Below, piece after piece: positions 38,424-46,946 of a stretch of 64,000 nt of DNA. Source of the stretch: Streptomyces endophytica. GTDB lineage: Bacteria; Actinomycetota; Actinomycetes; Streptomycetales; Streptomycetaceae. The DNA is taken from assembly GCF_026153355.1 (NCBI RefSeq), contig NZ_CP110636.1:1-64000 (forward strand), written 5' to 3'. The notes below the pieces were generated by a model. That model worked only from the letters and a program-made list of their open reading frames with translations, made no database searches and was not told the origin of the DNA. A program made the position numbers and the translations under genes. How positions within the stretch are numbered: position 1 is the first letter of the stretch; each line of letters starts with the position of its first letter.

Positions 38424-38439
38424 AATGGTCTAGACAACA
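38424..38439 (+). promoter_or_regulatory. DasR-type operator (dre) before ptsH
   Basis: AATGGTCTAGACAACA matches the DasR-responsive element core TGGTCTAGACCA at 11 of 12 positions. It sits 25-40 bases before the HPr start codon. DasR control of pts genes is known in Streptomyces: the GntR repressor is released by glucosamine-6-phosphate. Confidence 0.75.
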
Positions 38440-38463
38440 GTCACGACTTTGAAGGGCAACACC

Positions 38464-38745
38464 ATGGCTGAGCGCCGCGTCAATGTCGGTTGGGCCGAGG
38501 GCCTGCACGCCCGCCCCGCGTCGATCTTCGTCCGGGCGGCCACCGCCTCCGGTGTCCCGATGACGATCGCCAAGGCCGATGGCAACCCGGTCAACGCGGC
38601 CTCCATGCTCGCGGTCCTGGGCCTGGGCGCCCAGGGCGGCGAGGAGATCGTGCTGGCCTCGGACGCCGAGGGCGCCGAGGTGGCCCTCGACCGTCTGGCC
38701 AAGCTCGTCGCCGAGGGTCTCGAAGAGCTGCCCGAGACCGTCTGA
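38464..38745 (+). CDS. ptsH: HPr, phosphocarrier protein of the PTS
   Basis: Carries phosphate from enzyme I to the EIIA domains of sugar permeases. It has 93 residues, start ATG 38464 (MAERRVNVGWAEGLHARPAS). The phosphorylated His is in GLHARPAS. The remainder, IFVRAATASGVPMTIA, ASMLAVLGLGAQGGEEIVLA and DRLAKLVAEGLEELPETV, is a standard HPr. The frame is intact. The dre operator upstream and the terminator at 38771-38817 make it a single-gene unit. Confidence 0.95.
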   Translation: MAERRVNVGWAEGLHARPASIFVRAATASGVPMTIAKADGNPVNAASMLAVLGLGAQGGEEIVLASDAEGAEVALDRLAKLVAEGLEELPETV

Positions 38746-38770
38746 GTCCCCCGGACACCCCTTCGCACGG

Positions 38771-38817
38771 CGGCCCCGCAACGGTGACCTGAAAAGGCGC
38801 CGCGGCGGGGCCGTTTT
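38771..38817 (+). terminator. Rho-independent terminator after ptsH
   Basis: CGGCCCCGC (38771-38779) pairs with GCGGGGCCG (38805-38813), followed directly by TTTT. The remaining gap to 39073 (about 255 bases, noticeably less GC-rich) shows no gene. Confidence 0.8.
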
Positions 38818-39073
38818 GCGTGCCGGAGAAATGCCGTTCCGGGGGAATGACCGCCCCCTCCCCGCGCAAATGTCACGCCCGCTGCCGCGGAATTTTCGCG
38901 GCCTGGGACCAATATGCGGGGAGGCCGGCACGGGGAAACGCGCCGTGGGATATGCGGACCGGAACGCACGCGCGCAAGGACATGCGAAAGCGCGCCGATA
39001 TTCGAAATCAAAGCCGGACGCGACGCAATCGCCGCCCCGGAATTTCCGCACCCCTTTGTATACGGCCCGATTG

Positions 39074-39763
39074 TTAAGAACGGGCGCGCGCTGTGTTGAC
39101 GGGCCGTTTCGTGTCGCTCACGTCGGGTGTGGCGGGGCGCCGCAACCGGTACACCGGGAGCGACCGCTCGATGTGCGCCGCCATCAGGGCGCGGGCCCGT
39201 TCCGCGTCGCCCCGGGCCACCGCGTCCAGCACCGCGCCGTGGTCGTCCCACGCCTCACCGGCCCGCGGCGGCGGCTCCACCGCATACATCCACTCGATCT
39301 TGCGGCGCAGCTGGGTCAGCAGTGCGGTCAGGCTGGGACTGCCGGCCGCCTGGGCCAGCGTCTCGTGGAACCAGCCGTCGAGTTGGCGCAGGTCGGCGGG
39401 GTTGCCGTGGCGGGCCCGCTCGCGGCCGAGCCGTACCAGGCCGCGCAGCACCTTCAGATGGGCGGGGGTGCGCCGGGCGGCCGCGCGGGCCGCACCCAGC
39501 GGCTCCAGCAGGGCGCGGATGTCGAGCAGGTCGGCGGCCTCCTGCTCGGTGGGCTCGGCGACACAGGCGCCCGCGTGGTGGCGGGTGGTGACGAAGCCCT
39601 CCGACTGCAGGGTGCGCAGCGCTTCGCGGACCGGCACTCTGGAGACGCCGTAGCGCGCCGCCAGGATCTCCTCGATCAGCCGGCTCCCCGGCGCCAGCGC
39701 ACCGGAGATGATGTCCTCGCGAATCGCCGTGCACACCGCATGCGCGGAAATATGGCCTCGCAT
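39074..39763 (-). CDS. GntR family regulator, FadR/FCD subfamily
   Basis: Intact 229-residue regulator from ATG 39763 (MRGHISAHAVCTAIREDIIS). The N-terminal winged helix is GALAPGSRLIEEILAARYGV and SRVPVREALRTLQSEGFV. The C-terminal all-helical FCD domain has LLDIRALLEPLGAARAAARR, DLRQLDGWFHETLAQAAGSP and the metal/ligand histidines in WDDHGAVLDAVARGDAERAR and MAAHIERSL. FCD regulators usually sense a small carboxylate or sugar acid. No operon partner is present, so the target is not visible. A stretch of low-GC DNA lies downstream. Confidence 0.88.
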   Translation of the reverse strand: MRGHISAHAVCTAIREDIISGALAPGSRLIEEILAARYGVSRVPVREALRTLQSEGFVTTRHHAGACVAEPTEQEAADLLDIRALLEPLGAARAAARRTPAHLKVLRGLVRLGRERARHGNPADLRQLDGWFHETLAQAAGSPSLTALLTQLRRKIEWMYAVEPPPRAGEAWDDHGAVLDAVARGDAERARALMAAHIERSLPVYRLRRPATPDVSDTKRPVNTARARS

Positions 39764-39788
39764 CGATCGTGCCTCCGCCGTAATCCCC

Positions 39789-39817
39789 GGAAAACGCCGC
39801 CGGTCGGCGGCTTTTCC
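39789..39817 (-). terminator. Hairpin after the M23 peptidase gene
   Basis: GCCGCCG-GT-CGGCGGC is flanked by GGAAAAC on one side and TTTTCC on the other. It reads as an intrinsic terminator in both directions and lies 128 bases after the M23 stop. Confidence 0.7.
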
Positions 39818-39944
39818 GAGACTCTATTCGACCGGCACGGTTTTTCCGACGGACTCCGCGTATTCGGCGATATTTTTTGGCCAGCGGGCGCGGGTGATGT
39901 GGAGGCGTGCGCCGGGGGTGTGGGCGGGGCGGCCGGACGCCGGC

Positions 39945-40745
39945 TCAGACGTTGACGCCGTGCGACCGCAGATACGCGATCGGGTCGATGTCGGAGCCGT
40001 AGTCCGGGCCGGTGCGGGCCTCGAAGTGCAGATGCGGGCCGGTGACGTTGCCGGTGGCCCCGGAGAGGCCGATCTGCTGGCCGGGGGTGACGGTCTGGCC
40101 GACCGAGACGCCGATCGACGACAGGTGGCCGTACTGGGTGTACGTGCCGTCGTGCATCTTGATCACGATGTTGTTGCCGTACGAGCCGCCCCAGCCGGCC
40201 TCGACGACGGTGCCCGCGCCGACCGCGTGGACGGAGGTCCCGGTGGCGGCGTGGAAGTCGATACCGGTGTGGCTTCCGGAGGACCACAGGCTGCTGGACG
40301 CCTTGTAGCCGGTGGAGACGTAGGAGTCGGCGACGGGGGCGACGAAGGCGTTCAGGCGCATGCGCTCGGCGTCCCGGGCGGCCCGCTCCTTGGCCGCGCG
40401 CTCGGCCTTGGCCTTCTTCCTGGCCGCCTCGGCGTGCCGCTCGGCCTCCGCCACGCGCTTCTTGGCCTCGGCCTCGGCCTTCGCCTGCACGGCGGCGGTC
40501 TCGGCGGCGGCCTGCTGGGCGTCGGCCTGGACCTCCAGGCGGTGGGCGAGTTCGTCACCGAGCACCACGGCCTGGGTGAGGCCGGTGTCCTGCGTGCGCG
40601 CCGCGTCGGTGGCGGCCAGCGCCGGCGAGGCCAGCGTGCCGACGACGCCGGAGGTGGCGAGGGTGGCTATGCCGGCGAGCTTGCGGGTCGTCCGGGCGCT
40701 GCGGCTGGCCCGGCGGTGCTTCCCGGTGGCACGGGTGAACGCCAT
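39945..40745 (-). CDS. Secreted M23 family peptidase (LytM type), c-di-AMP riboswitch controlled
   Basis: Cell-wall endopeptidase of 266 residues, start ATG 40745. The signal peptide runs from MAFTRATGKHRRASRSARTT through GIATLATSGVVGTLASPALA. An Ala/Lys/Glu coiled coil (about 70-125) precedes the LytM domain: SSGSHTGIDFHAATG (first zinc ligands H and D), GAGTVVEAGWGGSYGNNIVI, YTQYGHLSSIGVSVGQTV and VTGPHLHFEARTG (HLH zinc ligand and general base). It ends at DPIAYLRSHGVNV. A ydaO-type riboswitch in the leader (40764-40905) ties expression to c-di-AMP. The frame is intact. Confidence 0.93.
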   Translation of the reverse strand: MAFTRATGKHRRASRSARTTRKLAGIATLATSGVVGTLASPALAATDAARTQDTGLTQAVVLGDELAHRLEVQADAQQAAAETAAVQAKAEAEAKKRVAEAERHAEAARKKAKAERAAKERAARDAERMRLNAFVAPVADSYVSTGYKASSSLWSSGSHTGIDFHAATGTSVHAVGAGTVVEAGWGGSYGNNIVIKMHDGTYTQYGHLSSIGVSVGQTVTPGQQIGLSGATGNVTGPHLHFEARTGPDYGSDIDPIAYLRSHGVNV

Positions 40746-40763
40746 GTGCTGGCTTGTCCTTTC

Positions 40764-40905
40764 CTTCCTTCTCGCCTACCGGGTTAGCTGACGGGTTCGG
40801 AGCAGGAAGGTCTCCTACGGGCTCCTCCGGAGAGGGGCCCGATTCACCCCAGGGACGTGGGTCCCCGGCTCCCCTGGCTCGCGCCGTACGGGGACTCGGC
40901 GATGA
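40764..40905 (-). ncRNA. c-di-AMP (ydaO/yuaA) riboswitch
   Basis: On the gene strand the leader shows the class hallmarks in order: a GGGGAGCCGGGGACCCACG stem, GGGGTGAATC, CGTAGGAGACCTTCC, CTCCGAACCCGTCAGCTAAC and CCGGTAGGCGAGAAGGAA. It ends about 20 bases before the M23 start codon. Such riboswitches switch off cell-wall hydrolase genes at high c-di-AMP in Actinobacteria. Confidence 0.92.
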
Positions 40906-41037
40906 CTGTCCGGTGCCACTGTTGTGGCGGAGTTGTGACGAACAGCCGGACCGACGCTAATCGGGGCCGCTTTGCGGAGCCAAACGGAACCGCGATTTTG
41001 TGCGGGATCCCACAAGTTCCGCCCAACGAGCCCTTAC

Positions 41038-41128
41038 AAACCGGACATACGACGGACATCCGACGGACTCGGGCGGACAAGCACGGACTCCGACCGACAA
41101 GCGGCGGACAAGCGGCGGACATGCGACG
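41038..41128. repeat. Degenerate tandem repeats of a CGGACA unit, about 11 bases
   Basis: Roughly eight imperfect copies of a unit like ACGGACATCCG run between the M23 leader and the M16 terminator, spaced 9-12 bases. No coding function is visible. Confidence 0.6.
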
Positions 41129-41160
41129 GCTCCCGCGGTGAGCGAACACCGCGGGAGCCG
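41127..41160 (-). terminator. 14-pair hairpin after the second M16 gene
   Basis: CGGCTCCCGCGGTG pairs fully with CACCGCGGGAGCCG across a six-base loop, 37 bases past the stop. Confidence 0.85.
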
Positions 41161-41196
41161 ATCGGTCGTGACGCATCGTCATGCGCCCTGCGGGAA

Positions 41197-42573
41197 TCAG
41201 CCGCTGACGACCTTCACCTCTCCGATGCCCAGCGCCTTGACGGGCTCGGTGATCTGCGCGGCGTCGCCCACCAGGACGGTCACCAGGCGGTCCACCGGGA
41301 AGGCGTTGACGGCGGCGGCGGTCGCCTCCACCGTGCCGGTCTCCGCGAGCCGGAGGTACAACTGCGCCTGGAAGTCGTCCGGGAGCTGCTGCTCCACCTG
41401 GTCGGCGAGGGTGCCCGCGACGGCCGCCGCGGTCTCGTACTTGAGCGGCGCCACCCGACGAGGTTCTGCACCGCGACGTCCCGCTCCTCGTCCGTCAGCC
41501 CCTCCGCCGCGAGGGTCCGCAGCACCTTCCAGAGGTCCTCCAGCGCGGGCCCGGTGGAGGCGGTGTCCACCGAGCCGCTGATGGCGAGCAGCGCCGCGCC
41601 GGTGGTGCCCTCGGGAAGGTGGGGGCGCGTGGAGCGCAGCACCTGGCCGAAGGCGCGCACGCCGTAGGTGTAGCCCTTCTCCTCGCGCAGGACGCGGTCC
41701 AGCCGGGAGGTGAGGGTGCCGCCCAGGCAGTACGTGCCGAGCACCTGGGCGGCACACGCGGTCGTGCCGGTCGGCGCCGATCCGGCCGAGGAGCAGCTGG
41801 GTCTGGACGGCGCCGGGGCGGTCCACGATCACCACGCGGCCGGTGTCGTCCGGGCGATCGGGGTGGCCTTGACCGGCTCGGCGGCCGAACCGCTCCAGGC
41901 GCCGAGGGTGTCGGCGAGCGCCGCGGCCAGGTCGACGCCGGTGAAGTCACCGACGATCACGGCGGTGGCCGTGGCGGGCCGGACGTGCGCGTCGTAGAAG
42001 GCGCGCACGGCCGCGGCGTCGATCCGCGCGACGGTCTCCTCGGTGCCCTGACGGGGGCGGGAGATCCGCGCGGTGGCCGGGAACAGCTCCTTGGAGAGCG
42101 CCATCGCCGCGCGCCGGGCGGGTTGGCGAGCTCGTGCGGGATCTCGTCGAGGCGGTTGCGGACCAGCCGCTCGATCTCACTCTCCGGGAACGCGGGGGCG
42201 CGCAGCGCGTCGGCGAGCAGGCCGAGCGCGCGGGTCAGCCGGGACGCCGGGACCTCCAGGGAGACGCGTACGCCGGGGTGGTCGGCGTGCGCGTCCAGGG
42301 TGGCGCCGCAGCGCTCCAGCTCGGCGGCGAAGCCCTCCGCGTCGTACTTGTCGGTGCCCTCGGACAGGGCGCGCGCCATGATCGTGGCGACGCCGTCCAG
42401 GCCTCGGGCTCGGCGTCCAGCGGGGCGACGAGGTTTGATCTCGACCGCGACGACCTGCTGGCCGGGGCGGTGGCTGGTCAGGAGCGTGAGGCCGTTGGGC
42501 AGTTGGCTGCGCTCGGGGGCGGGAAGGCCCACGGCTTGGGCGCGCCGCTCTGGGGCTGCGGGTGGAACTGCAT
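41197..42573 (-). CDS. M16 family protein lacking the zinc motif (frameshifted)
   Basis: Partner subunit of a processing-peptidase-like pair, about 458 residues, start ATG 42573 with AGGAG five bases upstream. GTG 42610 overlapping the previous stop is an alternative start in another frame. The M16 fold is seen in QLPNGLTLLTSHRPGQQVVA, LRAPAFPESEIERLVRNRLD, ARISRPRQGTEETVARIDAA and YCLGGTLTSRLDRVLREEKG, followed by YTYGVRAFGQ, the family R/Y pair. The HxxEH zinc motif is absent, so it is probably the non-catalytic member. Breaks lie near 42415, 42110, 41855, 41755 and 41455. Confidence 0.85.
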
Positions 42574-42607
42574 GGTGCTCCTGCGGAATCCTGACGGGTG
42601 GCGTCGC

Positions 42608-43947
42608 TCACTGCTCCGTCTCCCTTCCTCGGCGGCGTTGCCGGCCGGCTCGGTGGGCTCGTAGACGAGCACCGCGCGGTTGTCGGGGCGCAACCGGGCC
42701 CTTGGCGACCGCCTGCACCTCCTCGGGGGTGATGTCCAGGACCCGCTGCACGGCGGTCAGCGCGAGCTGCGGGTCGCCGAACAGGACGGCGAAGCGGCAC
42801 AGTTCGTCGGCGCGGCCGCTGACCGTCGCCAGGCGGTCCAGCCATTCGCGCTCCAGCTGGGCCTGCGCCCGTTCCATCTCCTCCGGGGTGGGCCCTCGGC
42901 GGCGAACCGCGCCAGCTCGTCGTCGACCGCGCGCTCGATGGCGGGCACCTCCACCCCGGCGGACGTCTTCACGTCCAGCCAGCCAGGGAGGGCGCACCGG
43001 CCAGCCGCAGCAGGCCGAAGCCGGCGGCCACGGCGCTGCGGTCGCGGCGCACCAGCCGGTTGTACAGGCGGGAGGACTCGCCGCCGCCCAGGACGGTCAG
43101 CGCGAGGTCGGCGGCGTCCGCCTCACGGGTGCCGTCGTGCGGCAGGCGGTAGGCCGCCATCAGGGCGCGGGAGGGCACCTCCTCCTCGACGACCTCGCGC
43201 AGCTCGGTGCCGACCACGTCGGGCAGGGTGCCGTCCCGGGGCGGCTGCTTGCCGTCGTGGGAGGGGATCGAGCCGAAGTACTTCTCGATCCAGGCGAGCG
43301 TCCGGGCCGGGTCGATGTCGCCGACGACCGACAGGACGGCGTTGTTGGGCGCGTAGTACGTACGGAAGAACGCCCGGGCGTCCTCCAGGGAGGCGGCGTC
43401 CAGATCGGCCATCGACCCGATGGGGGTGTGGTGGTACGGGTGGCCCTCGGGGTACGCCATGGCCGTCAGCTTCTCGAAGGCCGTGCCGTAGGGGACGTTG
43501 TCGTAGCGCTGGCGGCGCTCGTTCTTGACGACGTCGCGCTGGTTCTCCAGGGATTCCTCGTCGAGCGCGGTCAGCAGCGAGCCCATGCGGTCCGCCTCCA
43601 GCCAGAGCGCGAGCTCCAGCTCGTGGGCGGGCATGGTCTCGAAGTAGTTGGTGCGCTCGAAGCTCGTGGTGCCGTTGAGCGAACCGCCGGCGCCCTGCAC
43701 CAGCTCGAAGTGGCCGTTCCCCTTCACCTGCGCGGAACCCTGGAACATCAGGTGCTCGAAGAGGTGAGCCAGGCCCGTACGGCCTTGACCTCGTGGCGGG
43801 AGCCGACGTCGTACCAGAGGCAGACCGCTGCGACCGGGGTCAGGTGGTCTTCGGAGAGCACCACGCGCAGGCCGTTGGCCAGCCGGTGCTCGGTCGCTGT
43901 CAGGCCGCCGGAGCCGGCTTGTTCTGTGGCCGTGTGACCATGGGCAT
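42608..43947 (-). CDS. M16 family zinc peptidase, catalytic subunit (frameshifted)
   Basis: Peptidase of about 446 residues, start ATG 43947 (MPMVTRPQNKPAPAALTATE). The catalytic HxxEH is in GLAHLFEHLMFQG, followed by the conserved SLNGTTSFERTNYFETMPAH and the downstream Glu in LWLEADRMGSLL. C-terminal half: YPEGHPYHHTPIGSMADLDA, FFRTYYAPNNAVLSVVGDID and LGGGESSRLYNRLVR. It ends at the stop 42608, just before the non-catalytic partner. Breaks lie near 43775, 42990, 42895 and 42695. It should cleave peptides together with the second subunit; its target is unknown. Confidence 0.87.
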
Positions 43948-44287
43948 GTACGTCCCTTCGATCGCTTGCGAGGAAGTTCTGTCACTGTATGCAAACCGCG
44001 TCGGCATCTGGCGAAGTTCCCGCAGGACCGCCCCCGAACGAGGGCCCGCGCCGGGCCGTCGTGGGGCCGCCGCCGGCCGTCGTGGGGGCCGCCCGCGGGC
44101 CGCCGCGGGGGCGGAAGGGGGAGTCGCGGTCGGCGTTGTCAGTGGGGCGGTCCACAATGGTCCGCGTCAGACTCAGAGATACTCGCCGGTTGATCCCCCA
44201 GCTGATCGACCCGGCTGATTGACCGACGACGCTCCGGCGCCGTCCCCGACCTCGGCAGTAGACGCAGCAGAAGGAGCCGCAGCCGCG
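43948..44287. other. Divergent gap between the M16 genes and parC
   Basis: No gene is seen in these 340 bases. A GC-rich part holds two near copies of GGCCGTCGTGGGGGCCGCC (about 44054-44098). The parC promoter must lie in the last 130 bases; no clear consensus is visible. Confidence 0.5.
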
Positions 44288-46731
44288 ATGGCCCGCCGCA
44301 GCACGAAGACCCGCCGCCGGACGACTTCGAGGAGAGGATCCTCGACATCGACGTCGTCGACGAGATGCAGGGTTCCTTCCTCGAGTACGCGTATTCGGTC
44401 ATCTACTCGCGCGCCCTGCCGGACGCCCGCGACGGCCTCAAGCCCGTGCACCGCCGCATCCTCTACCAGATGAACGAGATGGGCCTGCGCCCCGACCGCG
44501 GCTATGTGAAGTGCGCCCGGGTCGTCGGCGAGGTGATGGGTAAGCTCCACCCGCACGGCGACGCGTCCATCTACGACGCGCTGGTCCGCATGGCGCAGCC
44601 GTTCTCCATGCGGCTGCCGCTGGTCGACGGCCACGGCAACTTCGGTTCGCTCGGCAACGACGACCCGCCGGCCGCGATGCGGTACACGGAATGCCGGATG
44701 GCGTCCGCGACGTCCCTGATGACCGAGTCGATCGACGAGGACACCGTCGACTTCTCGCCGAACTACGACGGCCAGGAGCGGGAGCCGGTCGCCCTCCCCG
44801 CCGCTTATCCGAACCTCCTCGTCAACGGCACCTCCGGCATCGCCGTCGGTATGGCGACGAACATGCCGCCGCACAACCTCGGCGAGGTCATCGCCGCGGC
44901 CCGCCACCTGATCAAGCACCCGAACGCCGACCTCGACACCCTGATGCGCTTCGTCCCGGGCCCGGACCTGCCGACCGGCGGCCGGATCGTGGGCCTCGGC
45001 GGCATCCGCGACGCCTACGAGAAGGGCCGCGGCACGTTCAAGATCCGTGCCACGGTCACGGTGGAGAACGTCACCGCGCGCCGCAAGGGCTGGTCGTCAC
45101 CGAACTCCCCTTCACGGTCGGCCCGGAAAAGGTCATCTCCAAGATCAAGGACCTGGTCGGTTCGAAGAGGCTCCAGGGCATCGCGGACGTCAAGGACCTC
45201 ACCGACCGCGAGCACGGCCTGCGTCTGGTGATCGAGGTCAAGAACGGCTTCAATCCCGAAGCCGTCCTGGAGCAGCTCTACAAGCTGACGCCGATGGAGG
45301 AGTCCTTCGGCATCAACAACGTCGCGCTGGTGGACGGCCAGCCGCTGACGCTGGGCCTGAAGGAGCTGCTGGAGGTCTACGTCGACCACCGCTTCGACGT
45401 GGTGCGCCGCCGCAGCGAGTTCCGCCGCAGCAAGCGCCGCGACCGGCTGCACCTGGTCGAGGGCCTGCTGACGGCCCTGGTGGACATCGACGAGGTGATC
45501 CGCCTGATCCGCTCCAGCGAGAACAGCGCGCAGGCCAAGGAGCGGCTGATCGAGCGCTTCTCGCTGAGCGACGTCCAGACCCAGTACATCCTCGACACCC
45601 CGCTGCGCCGGCTGACCAAGTTCGACCGGATCGAGCTGGAGTCGGAGCGGGACCGGCTGCAGGACGAGATCGAGAAGCTGACCCGGATCCTGGAGTCGGA
45701 CGCCGAGCTGCGCAAGCTGGTCTCCGGCGAGCTGGCCTCGGTCGCCAAGAAGTACGGCACGGACCGGCGCACGGTCCTGCTGGAGTCGGCGGGCACCACG
45801 GTCGGCGCGGTGCCGCTGGAGGTCGCCGACGACCCGTGCCGGGTGCTGCTGTCCTCGACGGGCCTGCTGGCGCGTACGGTCACCGGCGAGGTGCCGTTCG
45901 ACGTCGACGCCAAGCGGGTCAAGCACGACGTGATCGTCTCGGCGGTGCCGGCGACCACCCGCGGCGAGGTGGGCGTGGTGACGTCCCTGGGCCGGCTGCT
46001 CCGGCTCGCGGTGATCGATCTGCCGCAGCTCCCGGAGACCGCGGCGGCGCCGAGCCTCGCGGGCGGCGCACCGCTCGCGGAGTTCCTGACGCTCCAGGAC
46101 GGCGAGGAGCTGGTCTGCCTCACCACCCTGGACGAGTCCTCGCCGGGCCTCGCGCTCGGTACGGAACAGGGCGTGGTCAAGCGGGTGGTGCCCGACTACC
46201 CGCCCACAAGGAGGAGTTGGAGGTCATCACCCTCAGGGAGGGCGACCGCATCGTGGGCGCGGCCGAGCTGCGCACCGGTGAGGAGGACCTGGTCTTCATC
46301 ACCAGCGAGGCGCAGCTGCTGCGCTATCCGGCGTCGCAGGTACGGCCGCAGGGCCGGCCCGCGGCGGTATGGCCGGGGTCAAGCTGGGCGAGGGCGCGAA
46401 GGTGATCTCGTTCTCTGCGGTCGATCCGGCGGCCGACGCCATGGTCTTCACCGTCGCCGGTTCGCACGGCACCCTGGACGACTCGGTCGCCACGGCCAAG
46501 ATCACCCCGTTCGACCAGTACCCGCGCAAGGGCCGGGCCACCGGTGGCGTGCGCTGCCAGCGGTTCCTGAAGGGCGAGGACTGCCTGATCCAGGCGTGGG
46601 CCGGCACGGCGCCGGTGCGGGCGGCGGACGCCAAGGGCGCGCCGGTACCGCTGCCGGAGCCGGACCCGCGCCGGGACGGCTCGGGAGTGGCCCTGACGAA
46701 GCCGGTGGCCGCGCTGGCGGGACCGGTGTGA
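44288..46731 (+). CDS. parC: ParC, DNA topoisomerase IV subunit A (frameshifted)
   Basis: Breakage-reunion subunit of the decatenating topoisomerase, about 815 residues, start ATG 44288 (MARRSTK). Landmarks are [20 protein letters not shown] and [20 protein letters not shown]; the quinolone-resistance region [19 protein letters not shown]; the catalytic Tyr in [11 protein letters not shown]; and [20 protein letters not shown]. After that come the coiled coil ([20 protein letters not shown]) and a C-terminal beta-pinwheel with [10 protein letters not shown] and [19 protein letters not shown]. Single-base losses occur near 44315, 45090, 46205 and 46365. The gene is essential in Streptomyces, so these are read as sequencing errors. 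Its partner parE lies at 60308-62428. Confidence 0.93.
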
Positions 46732-46836
46732 GCGGGCCTCTGTGAGGGGGCCTCAGAGCGGGTCTCTGTGAGCGGGTCTCTGTGAGCAAGCGTCTGCCTC
46801 TGTGAGCGGGCCCTGAGCGGGCCTCTGAGCGGGCCT
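46728..46836. repeat. Tandem GTGAGCGGG repeats at the parC stop
   Basis: About seven imperfect copies of a 12-15-base unit, GTGAGCGGGCCTCT and variants, start at the parC stop codon itself. The unit start GTGAGCGGG recurs in the array at 51410-51640. Confidence 0.7.
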
Positions 46837-46855
46837 GGCCTTCTCTGAAGAATGA

Positions 46856-46892
46856 ACGCCGTCGGGCCGGTGCGGAACCGGCCCGGCGGCGT
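46856..46892. terminator. Hairpin between parC and the COG0523 gene
   Basis: CGCCGTCGGGCCGGT pairs with ACCGGCCCGGCGGCG (one mismatch, five-base loop). It serves two convergent genes. Confidence 0.75.
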
Positions 46893-46903
46893 TACGCATC
46901 TCC

Positions 46904-46946
46904 CTACCCGTCCACCTGTCTACTTGCCTACCTGTCCACTTGCCTA
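46904..46946. repeat. CTACCTGTCCACTTGC tandem repeats overlapping a gene end
   Basis: Near copies (CTACCCGTCCACCTGT, CTACTTGC, CTACCTGTCCACTTGC, CTACTCG) run up to and include the stop codon of the COG0523 gene. Confidence 0.6.

Noticed and set aside
46728..46836. A CRISPR-like array after parC
   Set aside because: The units are short, degenerate and contiguous; no leader or cas genes.
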